Shown here piece by piece: positions 19,342 through 28,870 of a stretch of DNA of 64,000 nucleotides. The notes beneath the pieces are model-generated. The model saw nothing but the letters and a program-made list of their open reading frames with translations. It did no database searches and was not told the origin of the DNA. This DNA is from JAFGAS01 sp963809875. Lineage in GTDB: Bacteria; Desulfobacterota; Zymogenia; Zymogenales; Zymogenaceae. Made by a program: the position numbers and the translations under genes. The stretch is from NCBI GenBank assembly GCA_963809875.1, contig CAWELC010000002.1, forward strand, positions 1 through 64,000. The letters run 5' to 3'. Position 1 is the stretch's first letter. The number at the start of each line of letters is the position of its first letter.

Positions 19342-21213
19342 CTAGAAGAGCCCCCTGATCCGCTCCGTCTCCGGGTCGATATCCACGTCCATGAAGGCGG
19401 GACGGGACGGCAGCCCCGGCATCGTGCGCATCTCGCCGCACAGGGGGTAGATGAAGCCCGCCCCCGCCGATATCCGTATGTCCTCGATCGGCAGGAGATA
19501 GCCTTTGGGCACCCCCTTGAGCGTCGGGTCGTGCGATAGGGACAGGTGCGTCTTTGCCATGCAGATGGGAAGCGTCCCGAGCCCGAATTCGTTGAAGAGC
19601 CTGATCTTCTTCTTTACGTCCGGGAAGAGATCGATATCCTCGGCGTTATAGAACTCACGCGCGATGGTGCGGATCTTCTCTTCGATCGGGATATCCAGCG
19701 GGTAGAGGAACCGGAACTCCTTCTTCCTCTCGCACGCTGCCGCCACCCCCCGGGCCAGATCGAGGGCCCCCTCGCCCCCCTTTTCCCACGCCTCGCTCAC
19801 GCAGGCCCCGTCGGCGCCGGCCGAGAGGGCGGCCTTCTTTACGATATCGATCTCGGCGTCGGTGTCGGTGAGGAAACGGTTGACGGCCACGACCACCGGG
19901 ACGCCGAACTTGAGGCAGTTCCTGATATGGAACGCGAGGTTGGGGAGCCCGGCGGTGACCAGCGCGCGGTTTTCGGTCCGGTAGGCGGCGTCCAGCGGCT
20001 TGCCGGGGGCGACCGCGGGGCCGCCGCCGTGCATCTTGAGGGCGCGCACCGTCACCACGATCACGATGCAGTCGGGCGAAAGCCCGGACGCGCGGCACTT
20101 GATGTTGATGAATTTTTCGAGCCCGCACTCGGCGCCGAAGCCGGCCTCGGTTATCACGTATCCGCCCGAGGCGAGCTTTAAGGCGATCCTGTCGGCGATG
20201 ATCGACGAGTTGCCGTGGGCGATATTGGCAAAGGGGCCGGTGTGGACGAAGACCGGGCTTTTGGCCAGCGTCTGCATCAGGTTGGGCTTGAGCGCGTCCT
20301 TCAGCAGGACCGTCATGGCCCCCGCGACGCCCAGGTCCTCGGCGGTCAGCGCCTCGCCCCGGCGGCTCAACCCGAAGATGATGCGGCCGATCCGCCGCCT
20401 CAGGTCGGGGAGGTCGGCGGCGAGCGCCAGGATGGCCATGATCTCGGAGGCCACCGCGATATCGAAACCGTTCTGGCGTGCCAGGCCGTCCAGCGGCCCG
20501 CCCAGCCCCGTGACGATGTTCCTGAGCGACGAGTCGCTCACGTCCACCACCCGGCGCCAGAAGACGTTGTGATCGTCGATATCCAGGCAGGCGAACCGGC
20601 ACTTTTCGGCGTCCGTAAGATCGGAGGGCCGCCTGCCCGGATCGATGCCGAGACTGCCGAGCCGCTTCTTCTGCCAGTCGGCAAACGCGCCGTCCTTGAT
20701 CAGGATGTCGAAGAGATCGGTGCCGCTGCGCCTGGACTCGTGGAGCCGCCGGGCATCGATGGCCGCGGCCATCAGGTTGTGGGCGATGGCCACGGCGTGG
20801 ATATCGCCGGTCAGGTGGAGGTTGAACTCCTCCATCGGGACTACCTGAGAGTAGCCGCCCCCGGCGGCGCCGCCCTTTATCCCGAAGGTCGGGCCCATGG
20901 AGGGCTGGCGGATGCAGGTGAAGACCGGCTTCCCGAGGGCCTTGAAGCTCTGGGAGAGGCCGACGGTGGTGATGGTCTTACCCTCGCCGAGGGGCGTCGG
21001 GTTGATCGACGTGACGACGACGTACTTTCCGTTGGGGCGGTCGGCCAGCGCATCGAGGATATCGAGCCGAATCTTCGCCTTATACTCTCCGAACGGCAGG
21101 ATGTACCGCCCGTCGATTCCGGCGTCGCGGGCAATGTCCGTTACGGGGGCGACCGAGGCCGCCTGGGAAATTTCGAGGTCGCTGGGGAAGTGTGCGGGTC
21201 TGTGATGGCTCAT
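19342..21213 (-). CDS. fhs: Formate-tetrahydrofolate ligase
   Basis: 623 aa, intact; longer than the common ~557 aa because of a family-typical variant N-terminus and insertions. ATP-dependent entry of formate into the methyl branch. The P-loop is TPLGEGKTITTVGLSQ; others are QPSMGPTFGIKGGAAGGGYS, NLHLTGDIHA, DDHNVFWRRVVDVSD, FANIAHGNSSI, EAGFGAECGLEKF, VTVRALKMHGG and PLDIPIEEKI. Leads the minus-strand operon and has its own promoter (21249-21276). Divergent from the crotonase gene at 21403. Confidence 0.96.
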   Translation of the reverse strand: MSHHRPAHFPSDLEISQAASVAPVTDIARDAGIDGRYILPFGEYKAKIRLDILDALADRPNGKYVVVTSINPTPLGEGKTITTVGLSQSFKALGKPVFTCIRQPSMGPTFGIKGGAAGGGYSQVVPMEEFNLHLTGDIHAVAIAHNLMAAAIDARRLHESRRSGTDLFDILIKDGAFADWQKKRLGSLGIDPGRRPSDLTDAEKCRFACLDIDDHNVFWRRVVDVSDSSLRNIVTGLGGPLDGLARQNGFDIAVASEIMAILALAADLPDLRRRIGRIIFGLSRRGEALTAEDLGVAGAMTVLLKDALKPNLMQTLAKSPVFVHTGPFANIAHGNSSIIADRIALKLASGGYVITEAGFGAECGLEKFINIKCRASGLSPDCIVIVVTVRALKMHGGGPAVAPGKPLDAAYRTENRALVTAGLPNLAFHIRNCLKFGVPVVVAVNRFLTDTDAEIDIVKKAALSAGADGACVSEAWEKGGEGALDLARGVAAACERKKEFRFLYPLDIPIEEKIRTIAREFYNAEDIDLFPDVKKKIRLFNEFGLGTLPICMAKTHLSLSHDPTLKGVPKGYLLPIEDIRISAGAGFIYPLCGEMRTMPGLPSRPAFMDVDIDPETERIRGLF

Positions 21214-21248
21214 CGGTGTGGTCTTTTCCTTGGCTATAAAGTTTTCTC

Positions 21249-21276
21249 ATTATATCAAAACGGTGGCAAATCTCAA
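21249..21276 (-). promoter_or_regulatory. Sigma70 promoter of fhs
   Basis: Minus strand TTGAGA (21276-21271), 16-nt spacer, perfect TATAAT (21254-21249), about 36 bases before the fhs start. Confidence 0.6.
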
Positions 21277-21402
21277 ACCCTATCTGGGCTCTTTTTCGCT
21301 TTTCCCGTCTTTTGAGACGGTGTCCCGGCCCGGCCACTGTCTTATTGACACGGGCATCCCCCTGTGAAATAATCGGGACGGTTAAAACGAGTGAGGGCAT
21401 AT

Positions 21403-22197
21403 ATGGACTATCGATTCCTGACACTGGTGCAGGAGGACAAGACGGCCGTGGTCACTATCTCCCGGCCGGATAAGAGGAACGCCCTGTCGATCGACCTGAT
21501 CGAGGAGCTGTCGCTGATGGCCGAAGATCTCAGGAAGCGGTCGGACCTGATCGCGGTGATCCTGACGGGCGGCGACACCTATTTCTCGCCGGGCGTCGAC
21601 CTTGCCGACCCGAGGCTCTACGAGATCTTCGGGGAGGGGCTGATCGAGAAGCGAAAGGCGATGGAATACGGCCCCCGGATGTGCCGGGCGTGGGAGGAGC
21701 TGGACCAGTTCACGATTGCCGCCATCGAGGGGTTTTGCGTCGGCGGGGCCGTATCGCTGGCCTCCGCGCTGGACTTTCGGGTCATGGCCGAGTCGGCCTT
21801 CATCCGGGTGCCGGAGATCGCCCTGGGCATGAACATGAGCTGGGCGACGCTGCCGAGGCTCGTTCACCTCGTCGGGCCCGCCCGCGCCAAGGAGATCGTC
21901 ATCTTCGCCGAGCGGGTGGCGGCCAAGGAGGCCTACGACTGGGGGTTTGCCCAGAGGATAACGGCCGACGGCAACGCGCTGTCGGTGGCAAAAAAGGTCG
22001 CCGAGCACGTCGCCGGTAAACCCCCGGTGGCGGTGGCCATGACCAAGCAGACGATCAATGCGCTGACCACCGCGATGGACCGTTTGGCCTCCCACATGGA
22101 TACCGACCAGTTCATCCTGTCGATCTCATCGGAGGATTTCAAGGAGGGGGTCGCGGCGTTTCAGCAAAAACGAAAGCCGGAGTTCACGGGGCGCTAG
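21403..22197 (+). CDS. Enoyl-CoA hydratase/isomerase (crotonase) family protein
   Basis: 264 aa; ATG 21403 with GAGG eight bases upstream (a GTG at 21391 is possible). Crotonase signatures: VVTISRPDKRNALSIDLIEE, GGDTYFSPGVDLAD for the first oxyanion-hole stretch, AIEGFCVGGAVSLASALDFR for the second, and C-terminal EDFKEGVAAFQQKRKPEF. The region that usually holds the catalytic glutamates reads EIALGMNMSWATLPRL, not the GGTQRL-type block, so this may be a hydrolase or other crotonase subtype rather than a simple hydratase. Monocistronic, divergent from fhs. Confidence 0.85.
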   Translation: MDYRFLTLVQEDKTAVVTISRPDKRNALSIDLIEELSLMAEDLRKRSDLIAVILTGGDTYFSPGVDLADPRLYEIFGEGLIEKRKAMEYGPRMCRAWEELDQFTIAAIEGFCVGGAVSLASALDFRVMAESAFIRVPEIALGMNMSWATLPRLVHLVGPARAKEIVIFAERVAAKEAYDWGFAQRITADGNALSVAKKVAEHVAGKPPVAVAMTKQTINALTTAMDRLASHMDTDQFILSISSEDFKEGVAAFQQKRKPEFTGR

Positions 22198-22372
22198 TCC
22201 CTCATCCCGACCGTATTCCGTAATCGGGTCCACCAATCGGGGTGTTGGACGGAGTCCAGCGCGAGCGGAGGCAGGGGACACAAAACGCGTCAAATCGCGC
22301 CCTTTTCTTGACATACCTTCAAAAATATACTAAGTTCTCATCTATTGACAACGATCCTTGCGAGTTACAATA

Positions 22373-23616
22373 ATGGTAGATACCACAATATTGCTTCATG
22401 CAAATCTCCTCTACGCCGAGTTTCCCTTCGCGGAGATACCCAACGTCGTCGACAGGAGCTACCTCCCGGTCCTGGAGATGCTCGAAAAGAACCCCCAATA
22501 CAGGATCGTCCTGAACGTATCGGGATTTACGCTCGACGTGCTGTCCGGCGCCTTTCCCGAGTACGGGAAATACCCCGAAGTCATCGACCTGATCAAGACC
22601 CTGGTCAAGCGGGGCCAGGTCGAGCTCACCGGGACGAGCTGGACACACGCGATCCTGCCGCTCATGACCACGGAAGACGTCGAGCGGGATATCGGGCGCT
22701 ACCTCGATACGGCCAAGCGGGTCCTCGGCGTCAGGCCCGTCGGGTTTTTCCCGCCGGAGCTCTCCATCGATCCGTTGCTGCCGGCCATCCTCTCGGAGCG
22801 GGGCTTCAAGTGGTGCATCGTCGACAGCGGGCTGCGTGCGCTACACGACCGACGGCCTGCTCAACGTCGCCAACGATTTCAAGCCGGTCCCCCCCTCCCT
22901 CTTCAAGGAGATCGCGCGCGCGTCGCATATGGGCCCGATCAGGCAGCTGTTGCTCTTGATGAAGATGAAAAAGACGATCAGGTCCATGACGAACCTGGCC
23001 CCTCTGGTCTGGGAAGGCGCCGGGGCGGCCTCGCTGGTGGCGTTTCAGAACTTTCAGCTCTGGAACAGCTACACGCATGTCCTGCCTCGGGCGAATGGCG
23101 ATCATGAACGAGCGGCGGCTCTACAAGATGCTGGACGCGGTCGCCCCGACACTCACCGGGCTCTTCCTGCCGCTTTCCGGCGATTTTGAGTTCTACGGCT
23201 ATCGCGGCAACGTCCTGGAGGAGCCGATCCCCGTCTCACGGCTGGCCTCCCTCCTCGAATATATCCACCAGAGCCGCCACATGACGTTTACGCTGCCCTC
23301 GGAATATCTCAAGAAGATCGAAACGGGGACACTCCAGAACCTCTACCTGCGCACCGGCAGCTGGAGCACCGACTCCGACTTCGCGCTGTGGGACGCCGAC
23401 CCCGACAACCGGCGGCTCAACGATTTCGTGCGGGAGGTGCGAAGCCTCTACGCCAGGCGCGGAGACGCCCTCACCAAATCGGAGCGGGAGATCGTCGAAA
23501 AATACCTCCTGCTGGCCCAGGGGAGCGACGGGAGGGGATGGACCCCGATACCGGAGCACCGCCTCTTCTGCTACAACGCCGCCCTTTCGGCCCTCAAGAT
23601 CCTCAAGGCGAAGTGA
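22373..23616 (+). CDS. Glycoside hydrolase family 57-like protein (two frame breaks)
   Basis: About 415 aa. Starts at ATG 22373. The N-terminal (beta/alpha)7-barrel wording LLHANLLYAEFPFAEIP, SYLPVLEMLEKNP, NVSGFTLDVL and GRYLDTAKRVLGVRPVGFFPPELSID is that of GH57 (alpha-amylase/4-alpha-glucanotransferase/branching type). Frame breaks occur near 22835 (GGGCTGCGTGCGC) and near 23085; after these FQLWNSYTHVLP and TGLFLPLSGDFEFYGYRGN restore the pattern, and it ends at 23616. Probably acts on alpha-glucan storage; substrate not decidable. The two TTGACA hexamers upstream (22308 and 22345) have no well spaced -10. Confidence 0.75.
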
Positions 23617-23686
23617 CGGCCGAGGGGCGCTCCCGTAACGACCGGGGCGTTGGCTGATATCGACCGAACCAATTGAAGGAGCTGAC

Positions 23687-24473
23687 ATGTCCGAACTCGA
23701 ATTCGAAAAGCGCGACAACGTGGGAATCGTCACCCTCAACCGCCCCGACAACATGAACGCCCTGACGTTTGGCATGATCAAGGGGCTTATCTCCTATTTC
23801 CAGGACGCCGAGCAGGACGACTCGACCCGCGCGATAATCCTCACGGGGGCCGGCCGGGCGTTTTGCACCGGGGCGGACCTCGTTTCCGGCGCGGGGCGCA
23901 CCGATATGACCACGGCCATGGGGATGAAGCTCTCGGCCCACCTCTACGGCAAGGTCTTTTTCAGCATGGCCAACTGCGAAAAGCCGATCGTCAACGCCAT
24001 CAACGGGACGGCCGCGGGCGCCGGCGTCAACATAGCGCTGGGCGGGGATATCATCGTGGCGGGGGAGGGAGTCAAGTTCATCGAGGTCTTCGTGAGGCGG
24101 GGGCTGGTGCCGGACGCGGGGGGATGCTTCCTGCTGCCGCGGATCGTGGGGCTTGCCCGGGCAAAGGAGATCATGTTCTTCGGCGAGGATATCCTGGCCG
24201 AAAAGGCCCTGGAGATGGGGCTCATCCACCGGGTCGTGCCCAAGGATAAGCTCATGGATGAGGCGATGACGTCTCGCCTCCCGTCTTGCCGCCGGTCCCA
24301 CCCGGTCGATCGGGATGATCAAGAAGATGCTCAACCGCTCCTTTGACCTGGATATGCAGACGGTGCTCGAGTTCGAGAGCGCGTTCCAGGGGATCGCCGT
24401 GACCACCGAGGACGCCCGGGAGGGGGTCATGTCGTTCATCGAGAAGCGGCCCCCGAAGTTTCAGGGGAAGTAG
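23687..24473 (+). CDS. Enoyl-CoA hydratase/isomerase family protein (frame break near 24275)
   Basis: About 262 aa; ATG 23687 follows GAAGGAGCTG. Crotonase motifs: VGIVTLNRPDNMNALTF, GAGRAFCTGADLVSG, AINGTAAGAGVNIALGGDI and RRGLVPDAGGCFLLPRIVG. The Asp in PDAGG is the arrangement seen in PaaG-type isomerases and related hydratases. The frame slips around 24270-24290 (GACGTCTCGCC); after it GMIKKMLNRSFDL and EDAREGVMSFIEKRPPKF complete the family end. Lies 70 bases after the GH57 gene; acyl-CoA or aromatic degradation is plausible but the substrate is unknown. Confidence 0.85.
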
Positions 24474-24717
24474 GAAAGGGGGAAGACGTCGGTTTTGGGG
24501 AGCAGCCCACTGCCGACGGGCCGGTGGGCCGGCCTCGAACGTCGATCATCGGAGGCCGCCACGCTCGATCAGGCCGTTGGCCGTCTGAGATTCCCCTTGA
24601 CGTGGTTAACGGCGTTGGGTCAAACCTCCCGCCGACGACGATTAAATGGAATAACGGTGACCGCATAATCCAACCGACAGCATAGGATAATTTTCTCTCC
24701 TGCCATAGGGGGCCGTG

Positions 24718-25854
24718 ATGAAAATCACCGAGATCGATTTTTATCTCTGTCATTATCCGCTTCCCGCGCCCTTTATGCCCTCCTGGATCCCCGGGTTTCC
24801 CCAGCACAACAACAGCTGCCTGATCACGATCGTCAAGACCGACGAGGGGATCGAGGGCTATTCGGCCATGGTCGGGTTTCTGGACGAGTCCCGCGGCCTT
24901 GTCGGCATGATGCGCCCCTTCATGGTGGGGCGCGACCCCACGAGGATCGAAAACATCGTCCAGGTCATCCGCAGCGCCCACTACCTGGGCTACAAGGCCT
25001 TCTTCATCGAGGTGGCCATGTGGGACATCCTCGGCAAAAAGGCGGGCCTGCCCATCTATAAGCTCCTCGGGGGCGGGACCGGCCTTATCAAGGCCTACGC
25101 CTCGTCCGGCGAGATCCAGGAGCCCAAGAAACGGGTCGACTATATCAAGAAGGTCCGGGACATGGGCTTCAAGGCGGCAAAACTGCGCATCCGCTCCATG
25201 GAGTTCGAAAAGGACATCGCGGTGGTCGAGGAGGTCAGGAAGGCCGTCGGCGACGATTTTGACATCATGGTGGACGCAAACCAGGGCTGGCCCATCCACC
25301 TGGGGCTGGTGGAGTGGCCGCGCTGGGACCTGAAGCGGGCGATGCGCACGGCCTAGGCGCTGGAAGACCTCAACGTGCGCTGGATCGAGGAGCCGCTCTT
25401 CAAGCACGACTACGACGGGATGGCGGCCCTGAGGGCATCCACGACCATCCCGATTGCGGGCGGCGAGTTCAACACCGACCTGTATGAGTTCCGCGACCTG
25501 ATCGGCGGGGGGTGCCTGGACATCGTCCAGCCCGACGTGACGCTGGCCGGCGGCATCCTCATCGGCAAGAAGATCGCCGGGATGGCCGAGGCCGCCAACC
25601 TCCAGTTTTCTCCCCACACCTGGACCAACGGCCTGGGGCTTGCCGCCAACCTCCAGCTGATGGGTTCCATCCACATCTGCCCCTACTGCGAGTTTCCCTT
25701 TGAGCCGCCCGGCTGGGTGCCCGAGGCGCGCGACTTCATGCTGACCGAGCCCTTTGCGATCGACAAGGACGGGTTCATCCACGTCCCCGACAAGCCGGGG
25801 CTCGGCGTGGAGCTTGACCTGGAAAAGATCAAGGCCCACGGCGAAAAGCTCTAG
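24718..25854 (+). CDS. Mandelate racemase/muconate lactonizing enzyme family protein with in-frame TAG at 25354
   Basis: 378 codons from ATG 24718 after a GGGGG-rich site. Enolase-superfamily layout: N-terminal capping domain (MVGFLDESRGLVGMM), the KxR/K catalytic region FKAAKLRIRS, metal ligands in DIMVDANQGW, RWIEEPL and AGGEFNTD, and SPHTWTNG near the end. At residue 213 an in-frame TAG (25354-25356) lies in RTA-stop-ALED, where relatives have an ordinary helix residue such as Gln or Arg; the frame is the same on both sides, so a single C-to-T change (CAG to TAG) suffices. TAG serves as a normal stop for many genes here. Function beyond the superfamily (racemase, dehydratase or lactonase) is not clear. 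Confidence 0.8.
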
Positions 25855-25911
25855 GTCGCTCCTTTCGCGGGCCGTGTTGTCATTAACGTCAATAAGGCAG
25901 GGGGACTTCCC

Positions 25912-27009
25912 ATGAAGATCGGTGTCGTCAAAGAAACAATGACCGAGGAGTTCAGGGTTGCCGTCGTGCCGGCCGGCGTCGCGGCGCTCATCGGCCGCGG
26001 CCACGAACTGCTCGTCGAGAGTGGGGCAGGCATCAGGAGCGGCATCACCGACGATGACTACAAGGGCGCCGGGGCAAAGATCGTCCCGACCAACAAGGCG
26101 GTGTGGGACGGCGCCGAGTTCATCCTCAAGGTCAGGGAGCCCCAGGGCCCGGAGATCGGGTATATCTCGGGCCACCTGATCTTCTCCTACCTGCACCTGG
26201 CGGCAAACCCGGCGCTCACCAAGAAACTGATGGGGGCGGGCGTTACGGCAATCGCCTACGAGACCGTCCAGACCGCCGACGGATACCTCCCGCTGTTGGC
26301 CCCGATGAGCGAGGTCTGCGGCCGGCTCTCGATCCAGATGGGGGCCTACGGCCTGGAGAAGATCAGCGGCGGGAGGGGCGTGCTGCTGTCGGGCGTGTCG
26401 GGCGTGCCCGCGGCCACCATCGTCATCCTGGGCGCGGGGATCGCGGGCTTTAACGCGGCGTTCGTCGCCGCGGGCATCGGCACCGAGGTCTTCATCCTGG
26501 ATACGTCGGCCACGAGGCTCAAGTACGCCAACGACATGCTCAAGGGCAAGGCCGTCACCGTCATGAGCAACAAGGCCGGCATCGACGAGTACGTCACGCG
26601 GGCCGACGTCGTGGTGGGCGCGGTCCTCATCCCCGGCGGGCGGACGCCGCACCTGATCTCCCGGGACCTCGTCGGGCGGATGAAGCCCGGCAGCGTCATC
26701 GTCGACCTGGCCATCGACCAGGGCGGGATCTCCGAGACCTCCCGGCCCACCAGCCACACGGAGCCCTTCTTCGTCGACGGGGGGGTCGTCCACTACGCCG
26801 TTTCCAACATGCCGGGGGCGGTGCCGCGCACCTCAACCTTCGCGCTGACCGGGGTGACCATCACCTACGTCCTGGAGCTGGCCGACAAGGGGCTCGACGG
26901 GGCCATCGCGGACAACCCCGCGCTCAGGCGCGGCGTAAATATCCACAAGGGAAAGGTGGTGCATAAGGGCGTGGCCGAGGCGTGCAGCGAGACGTTCTGC
27001 GAGCTGTGA
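25912..27009 (+). CDS. ald: Alanine dehydrogenase
   Basis: 365 aa, intact. NAD-dependent alanine dehydrogenase/PNT N-terminal family: MKIGVVKETMTEEFRVAVVP start, substrate Lys in FILKVREPQ, catalytic His in FSYLHLAANP, the Rossmann motif VILGAGIAGFNAAFVAAG, then DLAIDQGGISETS and HYAVSNMPGAVPRTST. Starts at ATG 25912 behind AGGGGGAC. It could link amino-acid and pyruvate metabolism or nitrogen assimilation. A related enzyme is lysine dehydrogenase-like, but the PGAVPRTST block favours alanine dehydrogenase. Confidence 0.93.
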   Translation: MKIGVVKETMTEEFRVAVVPAGVAALIGRGHELLVESGAGIRSGITDDDYKGAGAKIVPTNKAVWDGAEFILKVREPQGPEIGYISGHLIFSYLHLAANPALTKKLMGAGVTAIAYETVQTADGYLPLLAPMSEVCGRLSIQMGAYGLEKISGGRGVLLSGVSGVPAATIVILGAGIAGFNAAFVAAGIGTEVFILDTSATRLKYANDMLKGKAVTVMSNKAGIDEYVTRADVVVGAVLIPGGRTPHLISRDLVGRMKPGSVIVDLAIDQGGISETSRPTSHTEPFFVDGGVVHYAVSNMPGAVPRTSTFALTGVTITYVLELADKGLDGAIADNPALRRGVNIHKGKVVHKGVAEACSETFCEL

Positions 27010-27400
27010 GATGTACGGAAGTCATTACCGGCGGCACGGGAACGTTCGTTTTCGTGTCGGGGAACCCCGTCTGAAAGAGATCTGCGAGGACTTTCCGGCG
27101 CAGGCAGGACTGCGGGACGTGGACGAACGTATCACCTTTGTTCTAGGCTCAACCCAGCCTCGGAACACGGAGCTTCGCGTTATCGGTCCTTAACGCCGTT
27201 ATTAGGTCGATCAGACCGTGCCCTATCGGCGGATGCCTACTGCCCATTCCCGTGCTGCCGTATTGACTCCCCGGCTAAACCGCTCTATACTTTATCTATA
27301 TCACCCCAATTCTCCATCGCAGAATACGCCCCTTCGGGTGATCGGGAGGCTGGCGCAGCTCCCGCCCGTACGCGACGCGGTTTCTTAAAGGAGGCCAACC
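27010..27400 (+). other. 391-base intergenic stretch with a promoter
   Basis: No convincing gene. The only clear signal is the promoter at 27263-27291. A 60-codon open frame right after ald (27011) has no ribosome site or family resemblance. Confidence 0.5.
27263..27291 (+). promoter_or_regulatory. Sigma70 promoter of the membrane-protein gene
   Basis: TTGACT (27263-27268), 17-nt spacer, TATACT (27286-27291). The surrounding bases closely match the promoter at 28003. Confidence 0.7.
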
Positions 27401-27906
27401 ATGGATCTGATCACCACCATGCAGCTCTATTTTCACGGCGAGAAGGTCGAGAGCGTGCTGATCGTGGCGGTGTCCGTCGTCCTGCTGGTCGCCGCGGTGG
27501 CCCTTTTGGTCCTGCTCAAGCATCCCTTCGCCCGGGGCCTTGCGGTCGTCGCTCCTTCTGACGGCGATCGTCGGGGGGTCGGTCGGCGGCGTCGATCCTC
27601 TTTCGGACCGACAGGCAGGTGACGGACCTCGTCTCGCTCTATCGGGCCGATCCTCAAGAATATTACCGGACCGAGGGGGCCCGCATGGAGACGGTCGTCA
27701 GGAGCTTTGCGTACTACCGGGTAATGTACGGCCTGGCGTGCATCATCGCGCTGGCATTCGTGTTCGCGTCCGGCCGCCCGGCGCTGCACGGCATCGCCGT
27801 GGGGCTCTTGCTCTTTGCGGCGCTCGGCCTGACGATCGACTACTTCGCCCGGGACCGGGCACTCCGGTACACGGCCGAGATCGGGGCCGACGCCCGGGGC
27901 CGGTAG
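27401..27906 (+). CDS. Uncharacterised membrane protein, four predicted helices (two frame breaks)
   Basis: ATG 27401 after AAAGGAGG. Reads MDLITTMQLYFHGEKVE, then helix 1 (SVLIVAVSVVLLVAAVALLV); breaks near 27555 and 27597 interrupt helix 2 (LLLTAIVGGSVGGV); then TDLVSLYRADPQEYYRTEGARM and helices 3 and 4 (VMYGLACIIALAFVF, IAVGLLLFAALGLTI), ending ALRYTAEIGADARGR. About 168 aa. The pattern (YFHGEK start, ADPxxY/ME loop, two C-terminal helices) matches a widespread uncharacterised inner-membrane family. Function unknown. Confidence 0.6.
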
Positions 27907-28002
27907 CCGGGGATACGATCGACTCAAGACCTGCACCTGCTTTTCTCCTCAATCCCACGGGCAAAGCGCCCGCCGTCTGCGTCATCCGCCGTGCCGGCCG
28001 TA

Positions 28003-28031
28003 TTGACTCCGGGACTGAACCGCTTTATAAT
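28003..28031 (+). promoter_or_regulatory. Sigma70 promoter of the J-domain gene
   Basis: TTGACT (28003-28008), 17-nt spacer, perfect TATAAT (28026-28031), 31 bases before the ATG at 28063. Confidence 0.75.
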
Positions 28032-28062
28032 TAATGTAGTATAGGATGATCGGCGGCGCGCC

Positions 28063-28842
28063 ATGGACCACGCAATCAACTCCGGGCTGGAGCGGCACTA
28101 TCGGGTCCTCGGGCTTGTCCCGGGGGCCGACGTCGGCCAGGTCAGGGCCGCATACCGGCGCCTTGCCAAGCGCTGGCACCCGGACCGGTGCGCCGGGGAC
28201 CGGCGCGCCCCCGCCCGCTTCCAGAAGATCAGCGAGGCCTACCGCACGATCGTCGAAACGAAGGACCGCTCCTACGCGGAGCTCTTCGCCTTCATGAGGA
28301 TGGCCCCGGCCCGCGGACGGCCCCGCGACATCGTCAGGAGCTACCGCGCCCGCACGATCTCGACGCTCCTCCTGTCCCGCCTGGCGCTCGCCTATATCGA
28401 GGAGGGGTTCCTGCCCGAGGCCCGCGAGATCCTGGACCGCATCCAGGCCGCCGGGCCGCCGCTCGTCTCCACGTACGTCAACCTGGCCTACCTGTCGTTC
28501 CTCGAGGGGGACGCGACGCGCGCCCTGGATATCCTCTACCGCGCCAAGGAGTCTTTCGGACCGGACGCGTCAATCGCCCTCAACCTTTCGGTGCTGCTCA
28601 AGAAGGTCGGGAGACTCTCGGACGCGTACCGGGAGATCGGGGAGCAGGCCGACGACGCCCTGGAAAAGGGGAGTTTTTTCGAGGAGCTGGCGGGATCGGT
28701 CTCTTTCTTGGACGACAGGCGCCGGGTCGTCCGCCACCTCAGGAGGGCCGTGGACGACCGGCGGTTGGAGCTTGCGGCATCGGGAGGCCGAGACATCGTC
28801 GTGCGCTACCTGACCGGCCCGCCGCCCGACCTGTCAGGTTAG
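28063..28842 (+). CDS. J-domain protein with TPR-like C-terminal half
   Basis: 259 aa. Residues 10-70 form a DnaJ domain: HYRVLGLVPGADVGQVRAAY, RLAKRWHPDRC with the HPD motif that stimulates Hsp70, and FQKISEAYRTI. From about residue 100 the protein is helical with TPR-like pairs (LALAYIEEGFLPEAREILD, VNLAYLSFLEGDATRALD, NLSVLLKKVGRLSDAYRE). No Gly/Phe or zinc region, so a specialised co-chaperone. Its own promoter lies just upstream; the gene converges with the ICMT-like gene. Confidence 0.8.
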   Translation: MDHAINSGLERHYRVLGLVPGADVGQVRAAYRRLAKRWHPDRCAGDRRAPARFQKISEAYRTIVETKDRSYAELFAFMRMAPARGRPRDIVRSYRARTISTLLLSRLALAYIEEGFLPEAREILDRIQAAGPPLVSTYVNLAYLSFLEGDATRALDILYRAKESFGPDASIALNLSVLLKKVGRLSDAYREIGEQADDALEKGSFFEELAGSVSFLDDRRRVVRHLRRAVDDRRLELAASGGRDIVVRYLTGPPPDLSG

Positions 28843-28870
28843 CGGGGGGGGAAACGGGCGCCTCCGTGAC

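Noticed and set aside
22308..22365. Promoter of the GH57 gene
   Set aside because: Two TTGACA hexamers exist (22308, 22345) but spacings to any -10-like sequence are 14-15 bases, or the start would fall at the start codon.
25354..25356. Pyrrolysine codon as the leading explanation
   Set aside because: TAG ends many intact genes in the window (glmS, both trkH, trkA, acsE), and no pyl gene is visible; a single base change is simpler.
24436..26793. 785-codon open frame on the minus strand
   Set aside because: It runs antisense through the enolase-superfamily gene, ald and the crotonase gene, with Asp/His/Arg-rich composition typical of antisense reading in GC-rich DNA and no ribosome site.
27011..27193. 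60-codon open frame directly after ald
   Set aside because: ATG touches the ald stop but has no Shine-Dalgarno site, no family resemblance, and atypical codon use.
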